In this document: in pieces, positions 35,267-44,500 of the stretch
Position numbering within the stretch: the stretch's first letter is position 1
Layout: every line of letters begins with the position of its first letter
Source: Spirosoma aureum
GTDB taxonomy: Bacteria > Bacteroidota > Bacteroidia > Cytophagales > Spirosomataceae
Assembly (NCBI RefSeq): GCF_011604685.1
Contig: NZ_CP050063.1
Coordinates: forward strand, 704,501-768,500
DNA length: 64,000 bases
Reading direction: 5' to 3'
Notes under the pieces: generated by a model
The model's input: the letters and a program-made list of their open reading frames with translations, nothing else
The model's database searches: none
Told to the model about the DNA's origin: nothing
Position numbers and translations under genes: made by a program

Positions 35267-36340
35267 ATGAATATTGCATTAGTAACAGGCTCGGCTGGAC
35301 TCATCGGTAGCGAGGCCGTTGCCTTTTTTGCCGATAAATTCGACCTGATCATCGGTATCGATAATAACATGCGCCAGTACTTCTTCGGAGCCGATGGATC
35401 GACCGAGTGGAACCGGAATCGCCTGTCTGATACCTACGCTTCCTATAAACATTACACCGCCGATATCCGCGAAGTATCTCAATTGGAGCCTATTTTTCGC
35501 GAATATGGCACCGACATTAAATTAGTATTGCACACGGCAGCTCAGCCATCCCATGACTGGGCCGCTCGCGAACCCTTCACCGATTTCGGGGTTAATGCCG
35601 TTGGTACACTCAACATGCTTGAGATGACCCGCTTACATAGCCCGGAGGCTGTATTTATCTTTACCTCGACCAATAAAGTCTATGGCGATAACCCCAACTT
35701 CCTGCCTCTGATCGAGACCGAAACACGTTGGGAAATTGACCACAGCCATCCTTATTTTGAGAATGGAATCGACGAATACATGAGTCTTGACCACACCAAA
35801 CACTCCGTTTTTGGTGCTTCTAAAGTGGCGGCTGACATTATGGTGCAGGAATATGGTCGCTATTTTGGGATGAATACAGGCGTTTTCCGGGGTGGTTGCC
35901 TGACGGGACCTAACCATTCAGGCGCTCAGTTGCACGGCTTCTTATCCTACCTGATGAAGTGTGCCATTACCGGGAATCAATACACCATATTCGGTTATAA
36001 AGGCAAGCAGGTTCGTGATAACATTCATAGCTGGGATCTGGTGAATATGTTCTGGCATTTTTATCAGAATCCGCGTCCAGGCGAAGTATATAACGCAGGT
36101 GGAGGCCGTTATGCAAACTGTTCGATGCTGGAAGCCATTGCGTTGTGTGAGCAGATCTCGGGCAACAAGATGAATTATCAGTATTCGGAGACCAACCGCA
36201 GTGGCGATCATATCTGGTACATTTCGGATCTAACCAAATTCAAGGAACATTATCCGGGCTGGAACTGGACATATGATTTGAAAGAAACGATGGTGCAGAT
36301 TCACGACAGCATGGCTGCCCGGTTATCGGTCCTGAAATAA
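35267..36340 (+). CDS. NAD-dependent epimerase/dehydratase, CDP-paratose 2-epimerase-like
   Basis: A 357-aa extended short-chain dehydrogenase. The Rossmann motif is [15 protein letters not shown]; the catalytic region includes [10 protein letters not shown] and the YxxxK-type segment near [16 protein letters not shown], and the specificity region has [17 protein letters not shown] and [15 protein letters not shown]-x-MR-x-FFG-x-x-GST is a hallmark of CDP-tyvelose/paratose 2-epimerases. It probably changes a nucleotide sugar for surface glycans, but the nucleotide cannot be told. It is the first gene of the plus-strand glycan cluster ending at 41868. Confidence 0.9.
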   Translation: MNIALVTGSAGLIGSEAVAFFADKFDLIIGIDNNMRQYFFGADGSTEWNRNRLSDTYASYKHYTADIREVSQLEPIFREYGTDIKLVLHTAAQPSHDWAAREPFTDFGVNAVGTLNMLEMTRLHSPEAVFIFTSTNKVYGDNPNFLPLIETETRWEIDHSHPYFENGIDEYMSLDHTKHSVFGASKVAADIMVQEYGRYFGMNTGVFRGGCLTGPNHSGAQLHGFLSYLMKCAITGNQYTIFGYKGKQVRDNIHSWDLVNMFWHFYQNPRPGEVYNAGGGRYANCSMLEAIALCEQISGNKMNYQYSETNRSGDHIWYISDLTKFKEHYPGWNWTYDLKETMVQIHDSMAARLSVLK

Positions 36341-36350
36341 TATTTTTTTG

Positions 36351-36389
36351 TACGAAAAATGCCAGTGTATTCGACTGGCATTTTTCGTA
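36351..36389 (+). terminator. Terminator after the epimerase gene
   Basis: Perfect 16-bp stem (36351-36366 with 36374-36389, TACGAAAAATGCCAGT) starting 11 bases after the stop. The second arm ends in TTTTTCGTA. The ATG of the next gene (36398) follows after 8 bases, so the hairpin also lies in that gene's leader. Confidence 0.7.
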
Positions 36390-36397
36390 GTACGTCC

Positions 36398-38077
36398 ATG
36401 CCGCATTTCGATACCTACCCGACATTATACTGGTTTCCTGTTTATGCCCTCTGTTGGGTGCTGATCTGGGTGGCTACCCGACATCAGATTAACCAACGGC
36501 TATTCGTTGCCTTAGCATTGCTAATGCTATTTCTGCTTCGGTTACCCAGTATTGTATTCGACTACGAAATCAATCCTGACGAGAGCCAGATGATCACGCA
36601 GGCGCTTACGCTGCGGCATGATCCGGTCTATTTTCGGTCGGTAGATGGTACGACAGGAGGCCCGCTGGATAGCTATTTTCTTATTTTACCAAGTTTTCTG
36701 GGTTTGCCGTTCGACTACATTACGGCTCACCTGACCGCATACGCCTTAATTGCGGTATGTCTGTGGTTACTGTTTAAAACTGCAAAATTATGGTTTAGCG
36801 AGAAGGCAGCCCGACTGGCTTTGTTGCCATTCGTATTCATGCTTGGATTAACCCAGAATGGCGACTTCTTACATTACAATAGTGAGCTCATAGCCCTACT
36901 ATTGCTAAGCTGGAGTTATTACCTCTATGCTACTCAACTGACGCAAAGAGTACCATCATTGTTTCGGATTAGCCTGATTGGTTTGTTGCTGGGAATGGTT
37001 CCTTTCGGGAAACTCCAAGCCGTTCCTCTTGCGGCCGTAGTCGGTCTATTTGTGGGTATCGACGTGTTGATACGCAGGAGTCTGAGCATTCCGGCTAAGA
37101 TTGGGCGTCTTGCTGTGCTAGGGGCAGCCGGAGTCGCATTCCCAGTCCTGGTCATTATTCTGACTCGACTAAACGGCGTCTACGATGATTTCATAACGTT
37201 CTACATTGTGGGAAACTTCCGCTATGCAGGCAACACGAATCAGTGGCAAAGCCTGATGCGGTTACCCGACTTTTTTCAGAAGGGAAGCGAATTTGACTGG
37301 CTTGTTAAGTTTGTGGCCTTAATAGGGATAGGGGGCCTGGTGATGGCCTTTCGACGGAAGGTGCAGTTGAGTATAAATTCTATTCAAATAGGTGGTTTCG
37401 TTGGTTTATTATTGTTGGCAACACTGTTTGCCATCACCCGAACGGGCTCCGAATATGTACATTATCTGTATTTCTTAACCGGACCGCTGCTATTCATTCT
37501 GGCTTTTGGCTGGCAGCAGCTTCCTGTTGTTGAGCGTACCGGCCTATGGGTTGCCATGATTTCTACCGGGGTTTTCCTGCTTTTATTTGGCGTACAGACC
37601 GGCCAGAGGTTTTTGCAAAAAGTGCCCGTAAATCCCTATTCTTCTGAAAACCAGGCTGGTTGGGCCGTACAGCAATCACCGGTAGCCAAAGAAGTGTTGA
37701 AATATGCCCGTCCCGGCGAAAAACTGGCCGTTTGGGGATGGCGTTGTGATTATTACATTCAGACGCAAATGCCACAGGGAGTGGCCGAAAATCATACCAT
37801 CCGGAGTGCGTTCAACCATCCGATGCTAGCCGACTATCAAAAACGATATGTCAGCGATTTTAAGCGTTCGGTTCCGCCGGTGTTTGTTGATGCGGTTGGT
37901 AGCCAGAACCTTTGGATGAATGACCGCAAAACACAGGGGCACGAACTTATTAAGCCACTCGGGCAATTTGTTAATGCGCACTACAAATACGTAGGGCTCG
38001 TTAATGACACCCGGATTTACATCCGTAATGACCGGATTAAGGGCTTATCCTCTGATAGTCAGCCGGAATCTCACTAA
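36398..38077 (+). CDS. GT39-like polytopic glycosyltransferase
   Basis: I choose ATG 36398 (559 aa); an upstream ATG at 36359 lies inside the terminator stem. About ten TM helices are spread over the first 420 residues. After TM2 comes FDYEINPDESQMITQA, with the acidic DE pair typical of the first outer loop of the PMT/GT39 (GT-C) family, which uses polyprenyl-phosphate sugars. The C-terminal 130 residues are soluble (EVLKYARPGEKLAVWGWRCDYY and following). It probably transfers a sugar outside the inner membrane. Substrate unknown. Confidence 0.85.
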   Translation: MPHFDTYPTLYWFPVYALCWVLIWVATRHQINQRLFVALALLMLFLLRLPSIVFDYEINPDESQMITQALTLRHDPVYFRSVDGTTGGPLDSYFLILPSFLGLPFDYITAHLTAYALIAVCLWLLFKTAKLWFSEKAARLALLPFVFMLGLTQNGDFLHYNSELIALLLLSWSYYLYATQLTQRVPSLFRISLIGLLLGMVPFGKLQAVPLAAVVGLFVGIDVLIRRSLSIPAKIGRLAVLGAAGVAFPVLVIILTRLNGVYDDFITFYIVGNFRYAGNTNQWQSLMRLPDFFQKGSEFDWLVKFVALIGIGGLVMAFRRKVQLSINSIQIGGFVGLLLLATLFAITRTGSEYVHYLYFLTGPLLFILAFGWQQLPVVERTGLWVAMISTGVFLLLFGVQTGQRFLQKVPVNPYSSENQAGWAVQQSPVAKEVLKYARPGEKLAVWGWRCDYYIQTQMPQGVAENHTIRSAFNHPMLADYQKRYVSDFKRSVPPVFVDAVGSQNLWMNDRKTQGHELIKPLGQFVNAHYKYVGLVNDTRIYIRNDRIKGLSSDSQPESH

Positions 38078-38086
38078 AATAATTCA

Positions 38087-38146
38087 TATTTTTGAGCTAT
38101 GTTCGTACTGAGCCAAGCCCAAAACTGATCAGTCAAAAACAGTTTT
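38087..38146 (+). promoter_or_regulatory. -7 element and hairpin leader of the glycosidase-like gene
   Basis: TATTTTTG (38087-38094) is an exact TAnnTTTG match 55 bases before ATG 38150. The short leader then holds AAAACTG (38121-38127) pairing with CAGTTTT (38140-38146), followed by TTT overlapping the start codon, which resembles a small attenuator. No -33 TTG. Confidence 0.35.
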
Positions 38147-38149
38147 TTT

Positions 38150-39082
38150 ATGTGGACAAAACAAGGACTCATTTATAAACCCGATGGTTCTCAAGCATTC
38201 AGCCGAACGCACGCTCAGGTGCCTTTTGGTTATCCTATGGCTGACAAATTACGTGTCTATTTTTCCACACGTGACGAAAATATAGCGTCCGCTGTATCAT
38301 TTGTTGAGCTAAATCCCAATAATTTATCCGAAGTAACGTATATTCATAATAAGCCCTGCTTAACAAAAGGTGCCGTTGGCATGTTTGATGAAACAGGCAC
38401 GATGCCTTCCTGGTTTTTGCCCGTAGATGACGAAATCTGGCTGTATTATACAGGATGGAATAAGAGCGAAACTGCGAGCTATCGCCTGGGTATAGGTCTG
38501 GCTATCAGTCGCGATGGTGGTCTGACATTCCAGCGAAAATACGATGGGCCTTTACTTGACCGTTCTATTTACGATCAGGTATGGGCCGCCCAACCCTGTG
38601 TAATCCGTGAAGGTGACCGATGGCGGATGTGGTATCTTTCCTGTACCAAAATTGAGGTTATCAACGGTCACCCTGAACCATTTTATGATGTAAAGTACGC
38701 CGAGTCGACGGATGGTATCAAGTGGGAGCGCACAGGACAGGTGTGCGTTGGCTACGACGAGTTTACAGATGCGATCGGGCGTCCGACGGTTTACAAAGAC
38801 GGAAATTTGTACAAAATGTATTTTTCGTACCGAAACGCGACCAATTACCGTACCGATGTGCAGCGTAGTTACCGTATCGGTTATGCCGAATCCAGCGACG
38901 GTATTACGTGGGAACGTAAGGATGAACGGGCAGGTATTGAACGTTCTGCAGAGGGCTGGGATTCACTTATGATGGATTATTGCCATATTTTTCCACATCG
39001 TGACCAATGGGTTATGTTGTATAATGGTAATGGCTTTGGTGCATCAGGATTTGGGTATGCAACTCAGCCTACCACATACTAA
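38150..39082 (+). CDS. Five-bladed beta-propeller glycosidase-like protein
   Basis: A 310-aa protein with no signal peptide. Repeated propeller-like units appear, with motifs such as LRVYFSTRDENI, WLYYTGWNKSE, LAISRDGGLTFQRK, DRWRMWYLSC, YAESTDGIKWERTG, YKMYFSYRNAT and YAESSDGITWERK. These SxDGxxWER-type blades are those of the GH43/GH130-like sugar-active propeller superfamily. Possible acid catalysts cannot be fixed by eye. Intracellular location inside a glycan cluster suggests a role in glycan or phosphorylase-type metabolism, not polymer digestion. Confidence 0.78.
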   Translation: MWTKQGLIYKPDGSQAFSRTHAQVPFGYPMADKLRVYFSTRDENIASAVSFVELNPNNLSEVTYIHNKPCLTKGAVGMFDETGTMPSWFLPVDDEIWLYYTGWNKSETASYRLGIGLAISRDGGLTFQRKYDGPLLDRSIYDQVWAAQPCVIREGDRWRMWYLSCTKIEVINGHPEPFYDVKYAESTDGIKWERTGQVCVGYDEFTDAIGRPTVYKDGNLYKMYFSYRNATNYRTDVQRSYRIGYAESSDGITWERKDERAGIERSAEGWDSLMMDYCHIFPHRDQWVMLYNGNGFGASGFGYATQPTTY

Positions 39083-39153
39083 ATCGTATGTAATGCATTT
39101 GGATTTTAGGTAGATTGCGAGCTATTTTGTATTGAATTCACACGTATGCAACC

Positions 39154-39978
39154 ATGAAAGAAGCAGCAAAATATTTAATTAAAGTGGACGCCGAATTCAG
39201 AGATGGCCAAATCGTTCCTGAAATTTCTTATGATGATGTGATGCGATTGGTAAATGAGCCGAACATTGTCATTGTCAAAACCGGCATTCCCGCTGAACTA
39301 TTGACCAAGGTTATTGAGGGTACCCGCCAATGGGCCGCTCAAACACCTTTGGCAGAAGGACCAGATACGTTTGACAATAACCAGCATAAACAACGGCTAC
39401 ACATTGCCAAGATCCAACAGGCTCCCCAGTTATTTCACGACCATACATTCGACGCTATTGTAGAGCTGGAGTCAACATTCAAGCAAACGCTACTGAGTGT
39501 TTTTGACCCAATGCGTAATTTCTGGAATAGCCTGACCGGAAACGAGGAAGCCTTCGGTATTCGCAAAGGCGAACCGTATTTTCACCCACAAGTGACTCAT
39601 TATCCGTTAGGAGGCAGTTTCTTTGGGCGACACTGGCATCCGCTTAACCCGCAAAAAGTAGGTATGATCCTGGCCCTGAATCAATACGGCAAAGATTATA
39701 CATCTGGTGGAACCGGTTATGTGATCAACAACCATATTGTTGAAACAGAAGGTTACCATGATCTTGGCGATATGATTCTATTCCGCTACGATCTGCCTCA
39801 TTGGGTCAGTCCATCCAGTTTTGCCGATCGTTTTAACTGGGATGATCCAGCCGGACGTTGGGTATCTATTCTGCCGTTCTATGATCCTTGGGCAACACCA
39901 GCAGAAAAGAATGAGCCACAAGGCTGGAAAACCCAGATCCAATCGGCCAGAAACTCTCCTTCCAAGGCAACTGTTTAG
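39154..39978 (+). CDS. Predicted cupin-fold, oxygenase-like protein, function unassigned
   Basis: A 274-aa soluble protein. The C-terminal half looks like a double-stranded beta helix: HYPLGGSFFGRHWHPLNPQ, MILALNQYGKDYTSGGTGY, LGDMILFRYDLPHWVSP and GRWVSILPFYD. The H-W-H and DLPHWVSP histidines and the terminal arginine resemble the metal and co-substrate positions of 2-oxoglutarate/Fe(II) oxygenases, but the usual HxD is not clear. The first 100 residues are of unknown fold. By position (between the propeller and GT2 genes) it might modify a sugar or a lipid carrier. Confidence in the fold is moderate, in the reaction low. Confidence 0.6.
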   Translation: MKEAAKYLIKVDAEFRDGQIVPEISYDDVMRLVNEPNIVIVKTGIPAELLTKVIEGTRQWAAQTPLAEGPDTFDNNQHKQRLHIAKIQQAPQLFHDHTFDAIVELESTFKQTLLSVFDPMRNFWNSLTGNEEAFGIRKGEPYFHPQVTHYPLGGSFFGRHWHPLNPQKVGMILALNQYGKDYTSGGTGYVINNHIVETEGYHDLGDMILFRYDLPHWVSPSSFADRFNWDDPAGRWVSILPFYDPWATPAEKNEPQGWKTQIQSARNSPSKATV

Positions 39979-39983
39979 TTTAT

Positions 39984-40044
39984 GGTTTACGGTTTGTTAC
40001 CAGGTGGTAGTAACCGCTCGCGCGATCCGCAGTAAACCGTAACC
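39984..40044. repeat. Imperfect inverted repeat spacer (GGTTTACGGTTT type)
   Basis: GGTTTACGGTTT (39984-39995) pairs with AAACCGTAACC (40034-40044) with one bulged base; inner GTTAC and GTAAC also pair. The GT2 gene starts 17 bases later. It resembles the spacers at 28801 and 58577. Confidence 0.5.
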
Positions 40045-40060
40045 TGAAAACTTACTCTCT

Positions 40061-41017
40061 ATGGTTAAAGTCAGTGTTCTGATTATTACTTACAATCAGC
40101 ATAAATTTATTCGTGCCGCTATTGATAGTGCGCTCGCACAGCAGACGACATTTCCTATTGAAATTTTAGTTGGTGATGACTTCTCAACGGATGGGACACG
40201 GGAGATTATTCAGGAATACGAACGGAAGCATCCTGGCTTAATTATTGGTGTTTTGCACCCCTATAATATGGGGAAAAACGGAGGAATAAACTGTCTTGAA
40301 ACACTGAAATTAGCTAAAGGTGAGTACTATGCCTTGATGGATGGGGACGATTATTGGACTGATCCACTCAAGCTTCAGAAACAGGCCGACTTACTGGACG
40401 CACATCCTGACTATTCGACGGTTTTTAATAACGCGCTCATTACGTACGAAGACGGATCGCCTTCCCATTTACTGAATGGCCCTGTTATGAAGCCATACTA
40501 TACAATGGACGATCTGATTGGTGAAGACGAAATCTGGTTTATGGCTACCTCCAGCACCATGTTTCGGAACAACATTAAGGAATATCCTGCCTGGTTTCGG
40601 GAGTCGTCGAGTGGCGATATTCCAAGACTGATCCTGAAGGCTAAACTTGGGAAAATTGGTTATATTCCCGATGTGATGTCGGTTTATCGTAAAAACCGGG
40701 GAGGAGCCAGCTTTGCAGATAACTATGCTGATGAGACATTTCTGCGGAATCGTATCCAAATGTATAGCGATATTAACCGGGAACTGGATTATCGATACGA
40801 CCGTGTTTTACGCCGGAACATTGCCCGGTATTACCGGATGATGCTCGATGCAAAACAGTATAAAAACAGTTATTTTCGTCGTGCTCAACTGGCCTTGAAA
40901 TATCTTTACTTAGGAAAACCCGACTGGCAAAAGACGAAAGATGTAATTCGGAATTATATTGTTCCTCAGCCGCTGGCAAAACTATACAGTACAATTCGGT
41001 TATTACCACATCGGTAA
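40061..41017 (+). CDS. Family 2 glycosyltransferase
   Basis: A 318-aa GT-A enzyme. The start KVSVLIITYNQHKFIRAAIDSALAQ, PIEILVGDDFSTDGTREI and YYALMDGDDYWTDPLKLQKQ (the DxD-type motif, MDGDD) are classic GT2. A C-terminal helical part (about 220-318) follows with many arginines, perhaps for membrane association. It would add a sugar from a nucleotide donor to a surface glycan or lipid-linked intermediate. It is followed after 80 bases by a second GT2 gene. Confidence 0.94.
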   Translation: MVKVSVLIITYNQHKFIRAAIDSALAQQTTFPIEILVGDDFSTDGTREIIQEYERKHPGLIIGVLHPYNMGKNGGINCLETLKLAKGEYYALMDGDDYWTDPLKLQKQADLLDAHPDYSTVFNNALITYEDGSPSHLLNGPVMKPYYTMDDLIGEDEIWFMATSSTMFRNNIKEYPAWFRESSSGDIPRLILKAKLGKIGYIPDVMSVYRKNRGGASFADNYADETFLRNRIQMYSDINRELDYRYDRVLRRNIARYYRMMLDAKQYKNSYFRRAQLALKYLYLGKPDWQKTKDVIRNYIVPQPLAKLYSTIRLLPHR

Positions 41018-41097
41018 GTGCTGTTGACTGTAACTCAGCGATTATATAATACCGAAAATTAGCCATAAACATACGGGCTGAATCCGTAGCTATACTT

Positions 41098-41868
41098 ATG
41101 AAATTAAGCGTTGTTATACCGGCTTATAACGAAGAAGAGTCGCTTCCTCCAACACTGCGTGCATTGTATCAAACGTTAGCCAAACATGGCATCCCGCACG
41201 AAATTTGTGTTACCAACGATAATTCGAAAGACGGAACGCTACGTGTCCTGGAGGAAATGGCGGCTACTGAAATTCCAACACTAGTGCCATTCACAAATCC
41301 AGGCCCCAACGGCTTCGGTTATGCGGTTCGGTATGGTCTCGAACGGTTTTCGGGCGATTGTGTCGCCGTTTTCATGGCCGATATGTCCGATGACCCGGAG
41401 GATCTGGTGAAGTTTTATAACAAAATGCTCGAAACCAACGTCGATGCTGTATTCGGTTCGCGTTGGGGTAAAGGCGGAAAAGTAATTGATTATCCACCAC
41501 TTAAGAAGTTCATTAATCGTGTTGCCAACTTCATTGTAAAGATGGTGATGGGAATCAAGTACAACGATACGACTAACGCGTTTAAACTGTATAAGCGCGA
41601 GACCATAGAGGGTATAAAGCCATTTCTGGCCCCTCATTTTAACCTAACCGTTGAACTTCCACTCAAGGCTATGGTGCGAGGCTACAGCTATGCTGTTGTG
41701 CCTAATAGCTGGACAAACCGGAAATACGGCGAATCAAAATTGAAGATCAAAGAGATGGGTAGCCGCTACTTCTTCATTCTGATGTATTGCCTGATCGAAA
41801 AATATTTCTCCCGTGGCGATTTCAATAAGAAACCCGCTACGCCAGTCGCGCAGACAGTTAGCCGGTAG
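41098..41868 (+). CDS. Family 2 glycosyltransferase, dolichol-phosphate mannose synthase-like
   Basis: A 256-aa protein starting MKLSVVIPAYNEEESLPPTL, with VTNDNSKDGTLRVLEEM, CVAVFMADMSDDPEDLVKFY (the DxSDD metal motif) and FGSRWGKGG, all typical of the DPM1/polyprenyl-phosphate hexose synthases. There are no clear TM helices at the C-terminus, so it is the soluble DPM1 type. Its product, a polyprenyl-phosphate sugar, would be a donor for the GT39-like enzyme in the same cluster. The plus-strand cluster ends here with a bidirectional terminator. Confidence 0.92.
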   Translation: MKLSVVIPAYNEEESLPPTLRALYQTLAKHGIPHEICVTNDNSKDGTLRVLEEMAATEIPTLVPFTNPGPNGFGYAVRYGLERFSGDCVAVFMADMSDDPEDLVKFYNKMLETNVDAVFGSRWGKGGKVIDYPPLKKFINRVANFIVKMVMGIKYNDTTNAFKLYKRETIEGIKPFLAPHFNLTVELPLKAMVRGYSYAVVPNSWTNRKYGESKLKIKEMGSRYFFILMYCLIEKYFSRGDFNKKPATPVAQTVSR

Positions 41869-41894
41869 CCGATTGATTGTTTACTGATTACACC

Positions 41895-41928
41895 CGATAA
41901 GCCAACCAGTGAATTGGTTGGCTTATCG
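41895..41928. terminator. Bidirectional terminator
   Basis: Perfect 14-bp stem CGATAAGCCAACCA (41895-41908) with 41915-41928 around a 6-nt loop, between the convergent GT2 gene and the membrane-protein gene at 41923, whose stop codon it overlaps. Confidence 0.75.
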
Positions 41929-42369
41929 TATAAATAGGCCCTTCAATCCTGGAATCTGGTATACGGCCAGTGTTTGAATAATGGCCCATAAAATACCACT
42001 AATAAGCATGTAGAGGAGAAGTTGTCCGCGCCCCACGCGAAAAGAGACTGCCAGTGCTGTTCCGCCGATGGGAGTTAGAATCAAAGGCGTTAATAGGGCG
42101 ATACCCATTAAGCCAAAGCGTTTCCAGATTCGAATGGCAAAGCGTGTTCGGCGGGTGAATAGTTTGGGTCGCTGTTTGCGGTAACGGTCCACAAGTGCCT
42201 GGATGGCAGCTCCCGCATACGTGATCACTATAACGCTGAGCATCATACCAAAGGTGGTACAAATAGACGTTTCAAGCCAGGATAGCCCCAGTGTCGCGCC
42301 AGTTAATGGCCCGCCAATGAATTTGATGGTGCTGGCAATAATGACCGAAACGTATTTGGCAAGGTGCAT
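41923..42369 (-). CDS. Small multi-pass membrane protein, DedA/VTT-like at the C-terminus
   Basis: From ATG 42369 (an upstream ATG at 42393 is possible) the product has 148 aa with about three or four TM helices: VSVIIASTIKFIGGPLTGATL, TTFGMMLSVIVITYAGAAI and FGLMGIALLTPLILTPIGG with LLLYMLISGILWAIIQTLAV. The segment FGLMGIALLTPLILTPIGG followed by an amphipathic turn and a final W-containing TM resembles the VTT (DedA) core. A basic loop (YRKQRPKLFTRRTRFAIRIW) links the halves. It is divergent from the hydrolase gene at 42422. No function assigned. Confidence 0.7.
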   Translation of the reverse strand: MHLAKYVSVIIASTIKFIGGPLTGATLGLSWLETSICTTFGMMLSVIVITYAGAAIQALVDRYRKQRPKLFTRRTRFAIRIWKRFGLMGIALLTPLILTPIGGTALAVSFRVGRGQLLLYMLISGILWAIIQTLAVYQIPGLKGLFIR

Positions 42370-42421
42370 AAAAAGAAAGCTGTCTTGAAACAACGTCTTA
42401 AAAGTAGCTGTTGTTTATAAT

Positions 42422-43393
42422 ATGCCACTGCTAAATTCGTCTTATTCCGGAGCACCCGCTTATCTGTACAATGGCCATCTGCAAACGATTGTCCCAAGCC
42501 TGACCCGTAGAGTGACCGGCGTTACCTACGAGCGCGAACGGCTGACCCTTTCTGACGGCGATTTTCTTGATCTTGACTGGATTGTTACTGGGAAAAAACG
42601 ATTGGTTATTCTAACCCATGGTCTGGAAGGAGATAGCCAGCGGCAATATATTCTTGGGGCAGCCCGATTGTTTTCAACAAACGGTTTCGATGTGCTGGCC
42701 TGGAACTGTCGTTCGTGTAGTGGCGAAATGAACCGTGCTTTCCGGCTTTACAATCACGGTGAAATCGGAGATATTGCCGAAGTTGTCGAACATGCATTAC
42801 AGACTAAATCGTATGAAGAAATTGTGCTTGTTGGCTACAGCATGGGTGGAAATATTACCTTGAAATACCTCGGTGTTCATGGGAAAAAGCTCCCACCTGT
42901 TGTTAAACGGGGCATTGCTATATCATCCCCTACCGATCTGGGGGCTAGTGCTTTGTTGCTCGACCGACCGTCGAATCGATTTTACCGGAACCGATTTATG
43001 AAAAAGCTCATTACTAAGCTGAACCAGAAAGCAGATCGATTCCCAGGCCGATTGGATATGGCGAAATTACATCAGGTTAAACGCTGGCGTGATTTTGATG
43101 ACTTTTTCTCTGCCCCTGTTAATGGCTATCAAGACGCCAGCGACTTTTATAACCAGGCTTCCGCTGTTAATTTTATGCCAGATATCGTTGTGCCAACATT
43201 AGTATTGAATGCGCAAAACGACCCGCTGTTATCGCCCGAATGTTCGCCGGGATGGCTGGCAGAGAAACATCCGTTCGTATTTCTTGAAACACCTAAAACG
43301 GGCGGTCACGTTGGTTTTCTTGTTTTGCGCGATCCGTATACGTATGCTGAACGGCGAGCACTGGCTTTTGCACAGGGATTTATCAGCCGATAA
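42422..43393 (+). CDS. YheT-family alpha/beta hydrolase
   Basis: A 323-aa hydrolase beginning PAYLYNGHLQTIVPSLTRRV, then VILTHGLEGDSQRQYI with the oxyanion loop, WNCRSCSGEMNRAFRLYN (GC-rich YheT motif), and the nucleophile elbow VLVGYSMGGNITLKYLG (serine in GYSMGG). The catalytic acid is probably D in LVLNAQNDPLLSPEC and the base H in TGGHVGFL. COG0429/YheT proteins act on ester substrates of unknown identity. It is a single gene, convergent with the CarH-like regulator. Confidence 0.92.
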   Translation: MPLLNSSYSGAPAYLYNGHLQTIVPSLTRRVTGVTYERERLTLSDGDFLDLDWIVTGKKRLVILTHGLEGDSQRQYILGAARLFSTNGFDVLAWNCRSCSGEMNRAFRLYNHGEIGDIAEVVEHALQTKSYEEIVLVGYSMGGNITLKYLGVHGKKLPPVVKRGIAISSPTDLGASALLLDRPSNRFYRNRFMKKLITKLNQKADRFPGRLDMAKLHQVKRWRDFDDFFSAPVNGYQDASDFYNQASAVNFMPDIVVPTLVLNAQNDPLLSPECSPGWLAEKHPFVFLETPKTGGHVGFLVLRDPYTYAERRALAFAQGFISR

Positions 43394-43538
43394 AGCACTG
43401 AAAGCATTTACGCCAATAAGGCCTAATTCGGATTAGCCTAACTGAAACCAAATCGCAGTATTTAGCGATATAATTGTTGGCAATTTGCTGATATAGAGGA
43501 AATTATTGGGTAAAAGTGTTGAGCCGCAGCCATTGGCG

Positions 43539-44417
43539 TTACGTACTGGCAATACGAATCAGATCTTCAATTTGGTTAATAATGGTCGCATTTTCAGGAA
43601 TATCGATGTCCTGCCCGACTACCTGATAGCCGGTCATGAGCAGGTGAGCATCTGGAAATGTTTTAACCAAACGGTTAACATACGGCTGAACCTCATGATT
43701 AGCAGGTACGGAGGTTAAGGCAGTAAAAATGTAGTCGGGCTTATGGAGATTGTAGGCAAAGACTAATTCGTTGAAGGGTAGGCTTTGCCCTAAATAAATT
43801 ACTTTGTTAAATCGAGCCCGGATAATATAGTTGCCAAACAGTAAACTGATTTCGTGAAGCTCACCTTCCGGCAAAAAGAGCATGTATTTTTTACCGTCGG
43901 GCCGTTGCTTACTTACCTGACCATCAATGGCAACGATAATTTTCTGCCGAATCAGGTTTGTAATAAAATGTTCCTGCGCCGGGCCAATCGAGCCAGTTAC
44001 CCAAAGTGTACCGATCCGGCCCAAAAACGGATAGATAATATGGATCATCGTGTTCTCGAAACCGAATTGCAAAATGTTGGTACTGATAATTTTTTCGAAA
44101 CGGTCCTCATCCAGATCGATCATCGAGATCGTGAGCGCATGAATCTGGTCGGGGTAACTAAGTTGACGATCCGAGATTTTGACCACTTCGCGGTACATCT
44201 CTTCTACCGACAACTTTGAAATTTCAGAAATTTTATAGCCGTGATCTTTTAGTAATGAAATGTTCAGGACGAGCTTAAGGTCCTGATCGTCGTAGGTCCG
44301 GATATTGGTATCCGTCCGTTTGGGCGTAATAATATTGTAACGCTGTTCCCAGATCCGCAGTGTATGGGCTTTTATGCCCGACAGTTGCTCTAAATCTTTG
44401 ATGGAGTAACTACTCAT
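43539..44417 (-). CDS. CarH-like MerR regulator with B12-binding domain (probable light sensor)
   Basis: A 292-aa protein. Residues 4-73 form a MerR HTH (YSIKDLEQLSGIKAHTLRIW). About 85-165 is the helical B12-capping domain and carries W139-x9-E149-H150, the Wx9EH motif found in CarH/LitR adenosylcobalamin photoreceptors. About 178-292 is the cobalamin-binding Rossmann domain; the lower axial histidine is H188 in EGELHEISLL. Proteins of this type bind DNA as tetramers in the dark with adenosylcobalamin and release it in light, inducing carotenoid genes. A CruF-like carotenoid gene lies 188 bases upstream on the same strand, supporting that role. Function is inferred from motifs and context. 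Confidence 0.88.
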   Translation of the reverse strand: MSSYSIKDLEQLSGIKAHTLRIWEQRYNIITPKRTDTNIRTYDDQDLKLVLNISLLKDHGYKISEISKLSVEEMYREVVKISDRQLSYPDQIHALTISMIDLDEDRFEKIISTNILQFGFENTMIHIIYPFLGRIGTLWVTGSIGPAQEHFITNLIRQKIIVAIDGQVSKQRPDGKKYMLFLPEGELHEISLLFGNYIIRARFNKVIYLGQSLPFNELVFAYNLHKPDYIFTALTSVPANHEVQPYVNRLVKTFPDAHLLMTGYQVVGQDIDIPENATIINQIEDLIRIAST

Positions 44418-44500
44418 GGAACAAGTTTTTACGAATTAATAGGGTTATGCTACTAATACCTATGAAAAGTTCTAGTAAGCGTTTTGGCTTAAATTAACCT

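Noticed and set aside
36351..36389. TACGAA and TTCGTA halves as a possible BlaI operator
   Set aside because: They are the ends of a long hairpin 26 nt apart, not the N4-spaced dyad, so they are read as a terminator.
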